Shown in pieces: positions 1 to 11,312 of a stretch of 64,000 bases of DNA (the stretch's first letter is position 1; each line of letters begins with the position of its first letter). The stretch covers positions 62,001-126,000 of the forward strand of contig JAHGAU010000036.1 of the NCBI GenBank assembly GCA_019925105.1, written 5' to 3'. Origin of the DNA: Niebla homalea. Lineage: Eukaryota; Ascomycota; Lecanoromycetes; Lecanorales; Ramalinaceae. A model generated the notes under the pieces. That model was not told where the DNA came from. It saw only the letters and a list, made by a program, of their open reading frames with translations, and did not search any database. Position numbers and translations under genes: made by a program.

Positions 1-1
1 A

Positions 2-2076
2 CCAACCACGAACACGACAGTGTCTTTCACGAGACACCCAACCACCCCCATCATCTTCTCAACGGCGCCCACCATCCCTATTGTCATTCCCACGACTCCG
101 ACTACTCCTGTCATTCTCTCCACGACTCCGACCACCCCTATTAGCCCCTCCACGACTCCGACCACCCCTATTATCCCCTCTACGACCCCAACCACTCCTG
201 TCATTCTCTCCACGACTCCGACCACCCCCATTGTAATATCTACGAGTCCAACCAGTCCTGTCATCCTTCCTACTACAACCACTCCCATTACACTCTCCAC
301 GATTCCAACCACTCGTATCAACCTCTCCACTACTCCTACCACTCCACCTACTATCTCCACGCCTTCTACTTCCCCAATAATCCTATACTCGTCTTCAACC
401 ACTCCAGTCACAATCCCCTTGCCCTCGCCGACCCCCAGTACTCCCATAATTATTCCAACGCCAAGCAGCAGCACATTCCTCACCCTCACAACAGCAACTC
501 CAATATCGTCCACGCCACTCACCACCCCTCAGCCCTTGATACCTACCACGACAGCCTCAGACTGTTGCTTCATCGTTCAGGACACGATTGATTACAGATA
601 TTGGGGAGACACCACCGTTTCGACCATCACGTTCACCACATCCTCGACAAATATGGCAGTCATTATCACAAGTCATCCGGATACTGCCATCACACAGACC
701 TCATTTGAGGTCCATCCATTCACCAGCATCATCTTGGTGACGATCGATCTTGCAGCGAGGCTGCCTACTAATGGTGCAGGAGATGGGCCTGCACCTACAG
801 AGTCCCAGCTCGATCCAACTCAGACGGTTGTGTATGCTCAGACAGTGTAAGTTTCCTTGTGCATTGAGCGTGTGAATCCAAGCTGACAATTCTCAAAAGA
901 ACTTCGCCAACCAATTTCTTCATCTACCGTACCGCCAGGATTATCCTTGTGCCTGCAGTGACAGATGCAGCTGGCCAGCTAACGTGTGTAACAACCTCGA
1001 CCAATTATCCCTCCACATTTGCTGCGACGCAGAGCCCGCTGCTTTTCCCGGGCATCAACTCGAACGCAGAGGCATATTTTGCAAGTTCGACGGCAAAGCC
1101 AAGCGTGTACACAGATCTACCGCTGTCGACTCCATACTTCGCCCAGGTCCCTACACCAACATCTGCTCCTCCGATTCCTGCTGTGAATCTGCCGTCCTCT
1201 GGAATCTATACCCAAAGTGCATTTGATGGTATTGCAAGTGGGAGCGACAACTCCACGGTCAATGCAAATGGGGCGTATGATGTCAGTGAATCCGACTATG
1301 GCTGGGTTTCTCCATTCTTCATACCATTCTTGGCCCAAGACCCCAACAACTTGAGGAAATATCCCAAGCTTGCAAGCTGCTATCCCGGTGGCCCCTCGAT
1401 CGATCCTGGAAAAACGCTGGCTTTAGTACCGACACCATCATTCACGAACAAATTAACAACCGGAACAACGAGCAGTACCACCTTTGCTTTAGGCTGCTTC
1501 AATACAAATAACCCAGGCTGCAAGACTGTGGCTCCTCCAGCCCCTACACCGGAACTAGAGACCGAGCCTTTGCCTTCGGTGACCCCCGTGTCCACACCTC
1601 CACCCCCGCCTGCTTCCACAACGCCACCAGCGCCTGCTTCCACAACGCCACCACCGCCACCGGTGGTCATCCCAACTTCAGCACCTCCTCCACCCCCTCC
1701 TCCAGCCGAGACTACACCACCGGCACCCACCACTACTCCTATAGAGGAACCCTCAAGCATCTTCTCGGAGATCTTATCAGCTCTTCAGCCTACAGGCGAA
1801 ACTACGCCGCCGCCGGTCACTCCAACCTCACCAGCCCCTTCAGTAGTATCGGAGACCCCGTCAACACCATCAGTAATAGTCAGCGTGACCCCCAGCACTC
1901 CGCCGCCAGTGGAAAGCATCACACCAAGCCCATCATCAATGACTCCGACGGGCACGAGCGCTGTGACAACCGGGCCGGAAGCGTTTATAGGAGGGGCTGC
2001 TCGAGCTTTGGTTGTGCCGCTGTGGTCCTCATTGAGTGCTATACTGGGATGCACTCTGTTCATGATGGCAGCATAA
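2..2076 (+). CDS. Ser/Thr/Pro-rich cell-surface protein, 5' partial, two exons visible
   Basis: The frame is open from the first bases of the window, so the true start lies upstream. Exon 1 runs to 846; a 53-nt intron (847-899, GTAAGT...AAAG, branch-like GCTGAC) joins a phase-2 codon to exon 2 (900-2076). The first ~180 residues are degenerate 10-residue Thr/Pro repeats (TTPTTPIxxS type). A more ordinary domain follows across the splice, then a second Pro/Ser/Thr-rich stalk, and the protein ends in a short hydrophobic tail (around ALVVPLWSSLSAILG) preceded by small residues. That layout suggests a heavily O-glycosylated, GPI-anchored wall protein or adhesin. No catalytic domain is recognised. 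The GPI assignment is inference from the tail only; the gene being real is well supported by the matching splice frame. Confidence 0.75.
60..350 (+). repeat. Coding minisatellite, ~30-bp unit
   Basis: Roughly ten imperfect copies of a ~30-bp unit containing CACGACTCCGACCACCCC are arranged head to tail. Each encodes about ten residues of the Thr/Pro stalk. Unit length is a multiple of three, so copy-number change would keep the frame. Confidence 0.8.
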
Positions 2077-2618
2077 TGGGATTGGCGATATGTGCGGTCC
2101 CGATCACCAACCTAATAATAATAGACTTATGGCAAACCTGATCACAAGTTCAGCATCATAATCATTCCTTCTGCGCATCGTATTTGTAATACCGCCAAAC
2201 GACAAGGTGAGGCTTCTCCGGGGGAATGTTCTTGTTCTATGTTTAGCTCACACCCTTCTCTATGACGCTTAAAGAGAAGTGATATCAAAAAGACATCTGC
2301 ACAGTAGGACGAAAGGTCATTCATTACAATCCGAGGTGGAAAATCACCTGGAGTATGAATCTAGTTATCATAGTCAGCTTGGAGTGAGTTTGCTCCAGCG
2401 AATACTTTCCCCACAATCTTAAGAATTAGCTTTCCACATGTCTGTCCTACGCGCCGGGCCGAAGCCATGGCGACAATGGGCACTTCAAATCCTCCAGTCA
2501 CAATAACTATCCACGGCGACATGTAATTTGTTCAGACTGCCGATAGACATATTTTTGCTTCCCCATCATCGTGCTCGCTCTTCAAGATCACCTTTTGCCA
2601 GTCTCTGAAGTTTGCACG
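2077..2618. other. Intergenic, no gene seen
   Basis: About 540 bases between two plus-strand genes. It should hold the 3' end of the surface-protein gene and the promoter of the next one. No convincing ORF, RNA gene or repeat is visible. Confidence 0.5.
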
Positions 2619-3179
2619 ATGCCAAAACGTAACAAAAAAGCAAACCCAGATCCCGTCACTCGATCAAGTGACTCGGAGCGCACGTGCGAGAACTTGCCCA
2701 ATTGCGATGTCACTGACCTCCACCAAGATCCGAATCTGTGGTACAAACTCCATGTCCTACTCCACGACTTCTGCAATTATGCCAAAGACCCGCAGTCTCG
2801 GACCAGAATCGAAAGTACCACGCACGATCTCTACATCAGCGCCCCATATTTCTCTCACGGTGAGGCGGCAAAGGTCCTCACAGCGAGGGTTGATCATGGA
2901 GATCTCCTTGATGCCAGCGTAGAGCAAGTCATCCGCGCCAAGTTCGCGGGGTTCTTTGAGAAGCGCGGAGCGAGCGCCGATGCCAGACCGTGCGGACCGC
3001 ATGACATGCTGCCTGTCTACTGCGATGTCTTTGGTATCGCGAAAGACGAGTTGAGGAATGAGAAATTCTTGATTCGATTGCGGAGATCAGGTCTGGGGAC
3101 AGCGGCGTCGGGTGAAGGGGAGGCTTCTGGCGTTGGGAAGGAAGGTGGCGGAAAGGGCAAGAAAGCAAAACAGAGTTAG
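2619..3179 (+). CDS. Hypothetical protein, 186 aa, single exon
   Basis: The first ATG of the open frame is at 2619 (MPKRNKKANPDP); the frame ends with TAG at 3177-3179. The protein has a basic N-terminus, an acidic/aromatic middle (LWYKLHVLLHDFCNYAKDP) and a Gly/Lys-rich tail ending GKGKKAKQS, so it is probably soluble, possibly nuclear. No family is recognised and no signal peptide or membrane segment is seen. The amino-acid mix, free of low complexity in the middle, makes it more believable than the overlapping frames. It might be a lineage-restricted gene. Confidence 0.5.
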   Translation: MPKRNKKANPDPVTRSSDSERTCENLPNCDVTDLHQDPNLWYKLHVLLHDFCNYAKDPQSRTRIESTTHDLYISAPYFSHGEAAKVLTARVDHGDLLDASVEQVIRAKFAGFFEKRGASADARPCGPHDMLPVYCDVFGIAKDELRNEKFLIRLRRSGLGTAASGEGEASGVGKEGGGKGKKAKQS

Positions 3180-3314
3180 AATAACATGAAGATATTACGG
3201 CGTCAATGGTGGAGATGCGATGGGGAGGTCGAGAAAATGATTCTGGCCGTGACACAGGTCAGTCACAACGCGTAACACCGTGTTTCCACCGTTACGACCA
3301 CGGGGCGATGATAG

Positions 3315-3995
3315 ATGCCCCCGCATAAACAATCAACCTTGACCAAGATCTTTCAAGAGCAGAAGGCATCTACGACGAACCACCAGCGCGTAGCAAAGCA
3401 CCTACAGCCAATTTCAATCATAACTCCATACTTCCACAACATGGCTGACACCGTTCTCTGCGCCTGCTGCGGCCTCCAGCACATCCCAAACGCGCCTTGC
3501 CCCCCTGCCGCACTCGTTCCGCGACTTTTATCAAGGACGTCAATACCTGAAGCTATTCACCCGCAAGCCCCGCCAACCAACCACTCCAATCTGCTTGGCC
3601 CTGGCGCTACCGCTATATCGGCAATTACCACCACCATCGGCAGCGCCACAGACCAGCCTACCTCTCAACAGCAGGTCAAGCCCCCGGCCAGCCCCTCCCA
3701 GTCGCATTCGCGGAAGCGGCAGAAAGCACCAAGCGCTAGTGGAACCCCGCGAGAGCAGAGGAGGGAATGGTACAAAGCGGATATGAAGCAGCGGTACGCG
3801 AAGAAAGCGCGGAGGCAGAAGAAGCAGGAAGAGAAGGAAGAAGAGGATGGGCTGGTGCATGCGTTGGCGGCGTGGAAGGCGAGGGCGGAGAGGCTGGAAG
3901 CGGAGAAGGAGGCGTTGATGGCGCGTTTGGAGGAGGAGAGGGAGAAGCATGAGGAGGCTGAGTTGTGGCGCCGGAATACCATGGAGCCGTTCTGA
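3315..3995 (+). CDS. Hypothetical coiled-coil protein with Cys motif, 226 aa
   Basis: An uninterrupted frame runs from ATG 3315 to TGA 3993-3995. A second good candidate start is 3441 (MADTVLCACCGLQH), just before a CxxC...C cluster that could bind a metal. The middle is Pro/Ser-rich. From about residue 145 the protein becomes strongly basic then acidic, with heptad-like spacing (RAERLEAEKEALMARL), so a C-terminal coiled coil is likely. The basic stretch before the coiled coil resembles bZIP architecture, but the consensus N-x7-R pattern of bZIP factors is not evident, so no function is assigned. Confidence 0.5.
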   Translation: MPPHKQSTLTKIFQEQKASTTNHQRVAKHLQPISIITPYFHNMADTVLCACCGLQHIPNAPCPPAALVPRLLSRTSIPEAIHPQAPPTNHSNLLGPGATAISAITTTIGSATDQPTSQQQVKPPASPSQSHSRKRQKAPSASGTPREQRREWYKADMKQRYAKKARRQKKQEEKEEEDGLVHALAAWKARAERLEAEKEALMARLEEEREKHEEAELWRRNTMEPF

Positions 3996-4863
3996 GCGGG
4001 GGGGGAGGAAGAGGGCGTGCTTGGGAGGTAGCGTGTTAAACACTGCTCGCAGATGTTGTGTTCTGGGGATTTAGAAAACGATCTTCGCAAGACCGTTGTT
4101 AAGAAAGGATGGAGAAATACCATGTTGTGCCACATCTCATTTTTCTGCAACTCGTTCAATAGCCGGTGGTAAATGAAATGACCGTACTCAGGCTAGCAGC
4201 GTCTCGGGTCAAGTGTATTAAAGCGGTCAAGCATGCAGCTAACCCCACAGTGTTTCTCCTTGAGTTGTTATTGCTCTGAAGCAGATGGCAAGATGTCTGT
4301 AGTGACGACCGGGATAACCATTAAAAGCCAGTCTCACAGACCATTGAAGACTCAATGAACGGTTCATTACCTGTAAGCGCTTGCAGCATGCATGCACACA
4401 GAGCCATCGAATACACCAACAAGGCAATCTTCCCAGGTTGTATTCCATCATATCTTGGACTTGTAGGCCGACACATTGAGTCCACCCACACCAAACCTGT
4501 TGCATCTCAAATTCTCGTTCAATGCAATTTAAGATGTTGGTCTGCACTCTTACACTGCCTCGCAACTGTCATCACCGCCCATGCAATCCAAGGTTAGCAT
4601 CAATAACAACGACACACGGCAGACAGATAGCAAAGCTGAGGAGACACAAGTCTTCTGATCGGCCGATCTTCGTTCTATGTTTCCAAAGGAGCGTTGCTAA
4701 TCATACAGACAACCAATTCTATTCCCCACCTCCCCGGCTCATCCTTCATTATCCCAACCCAAGCATTAAAGCAATATCGCAAAACAATGGATAGCATCAC
4801 TCTACCACCTCCCCCATCATTGCAGCCGTCACCCCGCTGCTGGCTGATAGGCCCATCGCCCCT
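3996..4863. other. Intergenic, convergent
   Basis: About 870 bases between the coiled-coil gene (+) and the secreted-protein gene (-). Only short opposing frames occur. It presumably holds both 3' untranslated regions. Confidence 0.5.
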
Positions 4864-5359
4864 CTATGGAGCAGGCTTGCAAGGCTGAGGCAAGTGCCCG
4901 CAATCCTCACAGTGGCATCCAGCCTGATAATACTGCTTCCCCTCACACTTGTAGCACTGAGGCGAATCATACCAGAGGGTGGGGGTATAGTCACCCCATT
5001 GCTGGGTGGAGCTGCTCGTGGCGGCGGTGCTTGCGCCGCCAGTGCTTGCGTGGCCGCCACCGACGCTGGGGCAGGGTGTAGAACCTGTGAATGGGGGTTG
5101 CGTTAGCCCATGTAATTTTTTTGGTGCAGAGGTGACGAGGGAAGGATGAGGAAGAAAATGAAGTTGGTGGGATAGAATTACAGCTGCTGATTGCGTTGGC
5201 GGCAGCGGTTTGGTCACCAATGGCCTTGGCATTGTTGTAGGCGGTGCAATCGCAGGCGCGGGCGACGAGGTTGGCTTCCGCGGCGGGGACGGGGTTGGCG
5301 CTGACCGAGAGCAGCTGAGCCGCCAGGACGAGGAGGGTGGATGCGGTGAGGGTCTTCAT
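4864..5359 (-). CDS. Small cysteine-rich secreted protein (effector candidate), 132 aa
   Basis: The minus-strand start is at 5359 (MKTLTASTLLVLAAQLL). Exon 1 is 5359-5182, a 97-nt intron is 5181-5085 (GTAATT...ACAG), and exon 2 is 5084-4864. The spliced length is exactly 133 codons including the stop. Residues 1-21 form a classic signal peptide with likely cleavage after SVSA, followed by NPVPAAEANLVARA, which resembles a short propeptide with an Arg-containing site. The mature part has ten cysteines, including CDC, QCYKC and GCHCEDC, separated by a Gly/Ser/Thr linker. Size, secretion signal and cysteine content match fungal effector or small secreted proteins; no named domain is recognised. 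The splice model rests on frame and consensus only. Confidence 0.75.
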
Positions 5360-7148
5360 GTTTGCTGTGGTTGATTTCTTGGTGATTGTAGGATTTTCCG
5401 GTTTGGATCGATTTTGATTGGATTGAGAGCTGATGATTATGGTAGCTGCCAGAGCTTGAATAATTGAATGAGGCGAAAAAGTGTTACTTCTAGAGCTTCC
5501 TGATATACTATCTGGGATATCGAGTGAATGGTGCTGATGCTCTAGCTTCAGATACATGAGAGTTGGCCGCAGTATTTATGTTCTATCCTGGGTCGTTGGT
5601 GGACCTGGAAGCAAATTACAGCGACATCACTGAAACGCACAGAACGGCAAGATCATTTCGAACCTGACACACAAGGCCGCAACATCCTCAATACATGATA
5701 CACGTTTGAGATCTCGAACATCCTCGTTCATGCTTGCACGGAGAGCGCGACGATACAGCACCGTGTTCTTCTGTAGCATGGCTGAAACACGATCGTGGTC
5801 CAAGGCGACCAATCCATCACCAGCCTTCGAGCACGTACATTGAGTGGATGATATTGACGTTCAATGCGTAATTGACATCTTACCGTCAAGCTCACCCAGA
5901 TCTGGACAAGTCTGCCAGGTAGTAGAGCACTCATGTGGTCGGACACGGATTCAAAGCGGGTCGTCCTATTGGGAGCTTTCTTGATGCATTGATATGTACT
6001 GCTTGCTAATGGACGGGACCACAGCTTTAACGTTGGGTCACTGCAAATACGATCCCAATAATAGATCAAGACGAGCAAGTTAGGGGCCCAAACCATCCAC
6101 ATTATTGTGGAAACGTGGCGGCAGCTATCTATCAGATGGGTAGTCCATACGGCGCCCGATGCAGCAACCTCGCCTATTTCGATGTCAGACGCATAGCCGA
6201 AATCGAGGTGAGAAATTGTGAAAGACGGCTCGGTCAAAGTAGCATATTCGAAACGGATATCGTTTGCTTGGCATTTGGGGTCACTGCTACCAAAACTCGC
6301 GCCCTTCAGTACTTAGAAGTCCGCTCAAAAAATAAGACTTTTGATTTTTGATTTTTACCAAATACGTTGTATATGATTCATGGCACATCTTGAAACACCA
6401 GATAGAGCCGATTTGATCAAAATATCATAGATTTTCTGCGTGGGGTATTGGAATCGGATTTTCAAGGAAATTCCACCAATTTTGAAATTGCTATGTCAAA
6501 TTCCGCCAATTCGACCGGGTAAAATGGAATTATTCTGGACCCACACACCACCAAGATGTCACTATCACACCATGTCGTAGACCTCCTTCCCTCTTTCTTA
6601 TTCCTCCTTTTAATCATTGGTCCATGGTCAGCGCAGCCGCAATTTTTAGATCTGCCTGCCGTGAACACGCGATCTCGACCTAGTCCTGTTATCTAAGCGG
6701 TGTTTCCTGTTTTTCGTGGCCATTACATGCCCAGGACCTTAGGTCTTCTGAGAATTGTTCCCTGGACATCCAAGACGTCCAAGACGATGGGATAATATTA
6801 GGCACGGCTCGTGAGGGAGGCTTCATCGCGCCCGTGCATAAATGCAACACGGCCGTTATCCCGTGTTCATATCGAATCTTAATCCCGCCTTTCCCATCCA
6901 AATGGTCGACAAGGTTACATGAAACGATCTGAGGCTTCCATGTGTTTCGAGAAGTTGCCTGTCCTGTTCAAGACATAAGGCTTTACAGTCTCAATCATCA
7001 GTTTTCCATCATCATTGGGCTATTCTTGTCTCTGCTCTGCATCCTCTCTGCGACGTCTCGTCTCCTACTTCGCTTCACAGTAGCACCTTACTCTCTAACA
7101 CTCTCCATTGGGCTCAATTGCTAGGCAATTGGTTTCTCCTCAATCGCC
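5360..7148. other. Long intergenic region, divergent promoters
   Basis: About 1.8 kb between divergently transcribed genes. An ATAAATA-like element lies near 5571-5577 on the minus strand, about 215 bases upstream of the secreted-protein ATG. A 169-codon minus-strand frame (5728-6237) is open but shows no recognisable domain and unusual composition. Pyrimidine-rich stretches before 7149 fit a fungal promoter and leader. No gene is claimed. Confidence 0.45.
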
Positions 7149-8405
7149 ATGGCCACCCCAACAACAGCACTCCCTACATCTATACCCTGGTGGGAAGCGG
7201 GCAACTATCCAGCCTCAACCCCACCTCCGGGCCTCCAATCAAACCTCATGGACCCACCATCCCAGCACCAACATGGAGTCATCACCCAAACGACCTGCCT
7301 CACTATCGCCACCCTCGCCATCCTCATGCGCCTCTACACTAAAACGCTGGTCCTCCGTAACCCTGGCTGGGACGACTACACCTCCGTGCTCGCCTGGCTT
7401 GGCCTCATCGCCAACGCCACTCTTTCCTTACTACAGGACCACTACGGGTACGGTCGCCACATCTGGGACATGACCGGCAACTCCTTTACCTCGATGTCGA
7501 AACTCATCTGGGCGCAGCAGATCCTCTACAATCCCATCATCTTCGTGACCAAGCTGTCCATCCTACTCCTATACCTCCGCGTCTTCAGACCCTCGAAGGC
7601 CACGTTCTACGCGCTGCATGTCGTATTGTGGGCAAATCTGGCTTTCTACATCGTCGCCACCTTCGTCGAGATATTCCAATGCAAACCTTTGCGGAAGACA
7701 TATCTCCCACTGCTGCCGGGGTCCTGCATCAACCAGCGCGCCTCGCAGATCTCCTCGGGGGCCATTAACGTGATTTCCGATTTCGCCATCCTGTTGCTAC
7801 CGATCGCGTCGGTGTGGAAGCTGCAGGTCTACAAGGGCAAGATCGGGCTGTTTGTGATCTTCGGGCTTGGATTTTTTGGGTGTGTGGCCTCGACTTTTCG
7901 GTTGGCGCTGTTTATACGATTCACGAGTACGACCGATGGGACGTGGACGATGTATCCGGTAAATCTGTGGTCGGCTGCGGAGCTGGCTTGTGGCATCGTG
8001 TGTGGTTGTATACCTGCGCTGCCGGCGTTTATACGGCACGTGTCGTGTTGTCGCGTTAGAGCTATTGTGAGATCATATACGTGCTGTGGGTCGTCTTTTA
8101 AGGGTAGTGAGCAGCGTAGTGCGGAAGTGATAGGAGGTTCGAGGGTTGCCGCCATGGGAGGAAGCATCGGTGGTCCAAATGGGGAGAAGGGGCGGGTGAA
8201 GGAGGGCTGGGAGCAGCTCGATGATTTAGCATATCAGCATGGAGATGAAAGGAGGAAGGGGGAAGGGGTTGAGATGAAGCAAATGTGGCCGCAGAGTAGG
8301 TTGGCGAGAGTGGAGAAAGAGGAAGAGGAGAAAGGGAGGAAGGAGGGGTACGCACATGGATGGCTGGGTGAGTCGAAGCTGGCTAGGATGGGCGTGATAG
8401 GATAG
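7149..8405 (+). CDS. Rhodopsin-domain (SAT4-type) integral membrane protein, 418 aa
   Basis: The ATG at 7149 has a good context (CGCCATGGCC), and the single exon ends with TAG at 8405. Seven hydrophobic segments lie at about residues 40-62, 75-95, 125-150, 155-180, 208-230, 234-260 and 270-292. Typical family features are visible: an N-terminal outer region, GWDDY before helix 2, ISDFAILLLPI in helix 5, and a Cys-containing outer loop (QCKP...GSCINQ). The tail of ~120 residues is charged and probably cytoplasmic. This is the architecture of the fungal SAT4/rhodopsin-domain family. No CFEM domain precedes it, unlike PTH11-type receptors. Ligand and role are unknown; signalling is an inference from fold. 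Confidence 0.85.
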   Translation: MATPTTALPTSIPWWEAGNYPASTPPPGLQSNLMDPPSQHQHGVITQTTCLTIATLAILMRLYTKTLVLRNPGWDDYTSVLAWLGLIANATLSLLQDHYGYGRHIWDMTGNSFTSMSKLIWAQQILYNPIIFVTKLSILLLYLRVFRPSKATFYALHVVLWANLAFYIVATFVEIFQCKPLRKTYLPLLPGSCINQRASQISSGAINVISDFAILLLPIASVWKLQVYKGKIGLFVIFGLGFFGCVASTFRLALFIRFTSTTDGTWTMYPVNLWSAAELACGIVCGCIPALPAFIRHVSCCRVRAIVRSYTCCGSSFKGSEQRSAEVIGGSRVAAMGGSIGGPNGEKGRVKEGWEQLDDLAYQHGDERRKGEGVEMKQMWPQSRLARVEKEEEEKGRKEGYAHGWLGESKLARMGVIG

Positions 8406-9370
8406 ACGGTTTCATGATTTTTTCATGAAAGGTATGTTATGCGTTTGGAGTTTGGGGTCAACGGTGCAATGTCCAAAGCAAGTGAAGAATTATCGTACAT
8501 GTAGCGTCGTTCTCTTATATCCTGGTGCATACCTATCAGCCTTAGGATCATTCGGTCTTCTACGTATTCACCACGCGCATGACCGCGCACCTCCAAACAA
8601 TAAGAACAAATGTCGAGCAATCACCCAATCATTGACACACTCAGCTGGGGGCCGCCAGACATGAAGCATCATAGCCCAATTTGAACTTCCTATGAGACTC
8701 GTGTTTCTTGAGATAGGTCTCATTCTCTTACACGTTTCGGATCAAGACTTCACTGCGACCACACGATATCATGGGTATACATTTCGAGTTTCGTAGTCTG
8801 ATGCAAACATGGGTATCGACCCTTTGCAGCTGTACAGAACATCGCTGGATGGGCATGACTCAACTTTGGGGCACATAATCATACCAGTGGCCTAATGGAG
8901 AAAGATTGCTGCTGAACTTGCTTCCGAGCACACGTCACGACTCTTGTTAATGCAGAGATCCATGGAAGTATGCAAGCGGTGAACGAAATGAGGTAAACAC
9001 AGGGCTGAGGATGCGAAACATTGACTCAACACAGGAGCTCATGAGGTTGGGGAAGCTCATTGGGGGAATGGGAGGCTCGGCCGATTGAGCCTCGGAGCTA
9101 TAGTGAGGCTATACCAGGAAAGTGTTTCTTTGCGATCGGCAAGTTCTCTGAAGCCGCACCTATGAACTTGACGACGCACATTTCCTTCCAACTTCAATAA
9201 GATTAACAAAGTGGAGTATCCCGGTTGTCACTCCAAGCAGCAGAGCGAAGCTTCCGGATTTATTAAATTTGAGTAGAAAAAGAACGTTGTCCCCTACTCT
9301 CGCAACTCTGTCTACCTTGTCCCATCACTGCTTCACCCATTCAACCATATCGCCTGCACAATCTTCCGCA
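8406..9370. other. Intergenic, no gene seen
   Basis: About 960 bases between two plus-strand genes. No long frame or repeat is seen. A TTTATTAAATTT stretch near 9259-9270 lies about 100 bases before the next ATG and may act as a TATA-type element. Confidence 0.45.
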
Positions 9371-11312
9371 ATGCCGACTCACTACACATTCTACAGGATC
9401 TTTTCTCTTGCAGTACACCTCATCTGGGCATTAGCAGCTCCCAACAGCCAGCATTGCAAGGCCGTTTCAGGCACCCCATCCTGGCCTTCGCAGACCGATT
9501 GGAATGCCTTGAACACCTCCATTCATGGACAACTCCTAGCGCCTTTGCCTCCCGCAGCAGTCTGTCATCCATCCCTCAGTGTCTTCAACAATGCCTCGTG
9601 CGACTTCGTGACGTCTCAATACACCAATTCGAGCTTCCACGCGGAAGATCCCATCAGCATGGACCAGCCCAATCTGGAGAACGATGCATGCCTGCCGGAT
9701 GCGGACCACCCTTGCGACCTCACTCAGTTCCCGGCGTATGTGGTCAACGCAACGACAGCGCAGCATGTGAAAGCCGGGGTGGATTTTGCGAGGGAGAAGG
9801 ATGTGAGGCTGATAGTCAGGGGCACTGGTCACGATTATCTTGGACGGTAAGCCTTTGCACCGAACCTAGAATGCGTTTTCACCAAAACCTCTAATACTGT
9901 GTGTGCTGTGGAAAAGATCTACCGCTCCAGCGGCCATGTCGATCTACACGCACAACCTCCGAGGCCTTCGATGGGATGACGCGTTCGTTCCGACGGGCTG
10001 CCCTATTTCCCCCTCGCCCGCGATTGTCGCAGCTGCCGGGCATCGAATGGGAGAGATTTACGATGAGATTGCCCCTTTGGGGTACACTATTGTGGGAGGA
10101 GAGGATCCTGATGTCGGGATTGGTGGATATGTCACCGGTGGCGGTCACTCGCTCATCTCCGCGCAGTACGGTCTTGCCGCCGACAATGTTCTGGAGTTCG
10201 AGGTCGTCACCCCGGCAGGGAATGTAGCGACTTTGAATGAATGTAGTAATACAGATCTCTTCTTTGCGTTTCGCGGGGTGAGTGGGCACGCTTCTATGCT
10301 TCTATCTTCAATTTTGCTAATTGATGCTATTCTCAACAGGGTGGAGGGTCGACGTTTGGGGTGATCACATCAGCAACCTTCAAAGCCCATCCGATCCCGT
10401 CCATGGCGCGATCTTACTTTACCATAACACAGAACAATGCTTCCAGCATCGCCTCATTCTGGAACGCCGCTGCGTATTTTCACTCCCAGCTGCCTCACCT
10501 GGTGAAGAATGGACTGATGGGGTATTACAACATCAGCCATACGTCACCTTTCGACCCAACTACTCCGCTCGCATTGGTAGGAGGCTTTTGGCTGTTGAAC
10601 AAATCGACAACGGTCCTTGACAACCTTTTCGGTGCCGTTCTAAAACATCTTGCGCAACACTATCCAGTCACCATATCCAACCTTACCGTGTCAGAGCCCA
10701 GCCTGTATGAATTCTGGAAGGCGCAGTACCCAGCTGGCGCAGTCGCAACCTCGGACTCGGTACTTGGCTCTCGATTGCTGGACGAGAAAGCACTTTCGGT
10801 TCCGCTGCACGAGCTTTCAAGCACTCTGAGCGAAGCATTTCCCGGTCTTGTCTTCCTAGGCAACCTGGTCATCGGTCCTGGGGTCTGGAATGCCAAGCCT
10901 GCTGGTGGGCTGGGCTCCATGACGCCGGCGTGGAGGAGCGCAGTGGTCCATCTTAGTATGTGCCCCGCTCTCACATCGTCATCCCCGACATTAGGTCGTA
11001 CTGATACATCGACCACCACCAGTCGCCCCCGTGACGTGGAACTTCTACAACACCACCTTGAAAGCCACGCAGACCTCCCTGCTCACCAACAAGTACGTCG
11101 CAGCGTTACGCAGGCTTGCACCGGACACTGGTTGCTACCTCAACGAGGCTGACGTCAACGAGCCGGACTTGAACCATGCGTTTTGGGGCGGGAATTACGA
11201 CAGGCTGCTGAGTATCAAACGCGACGTTGATCCCAGTGGGGTGTTTTGGTGCGTGCCTTGCGTTGGGAGCGGAGACTGGGTGTTGAATGGACAGGAGCTT
11301 TGTCATGTCTAA
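9371..11312 (+). CDS. Secreted FAD-linked oxidoreductase, berberine-bridge-enzyme type, 580 aa
   Basis: Four exons (9371-9846, 9917-10277, 10340-10955, 11023-11312) with introns of 70, 62 and 67 nt give one uninterrupted 581-codon frame. Residues 1-19 look like a signal peptide (FSLAVHLIWALAA). An FAD-binding PCMH-type domain follows, with VRGTGHDYLGR carrying the histidine normally used for covalent FAD attachment, then GGYVTGGGHS and GGGSTFGVITS. The C-terminal BBE motif GGNYDRLLSIKRDVDP is present. At the place where bicovalent enzymes carry the second FAD-linking cysteine this protein reads VVGGEDPDVG, so it probably binds FAD through histidine only. Several N-glycosylation sites fit secretion. 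Substrate is unknown; relatives oxidise alcohols, sugars or alkaloid intermediates. Confidence 0.88.

Noticed and set aside
5728..6237. 169-codon minus-strand frame
   Set aside because: Open but with no recognisable domain, no splice partners and an unusual residue mix; it may be chance.
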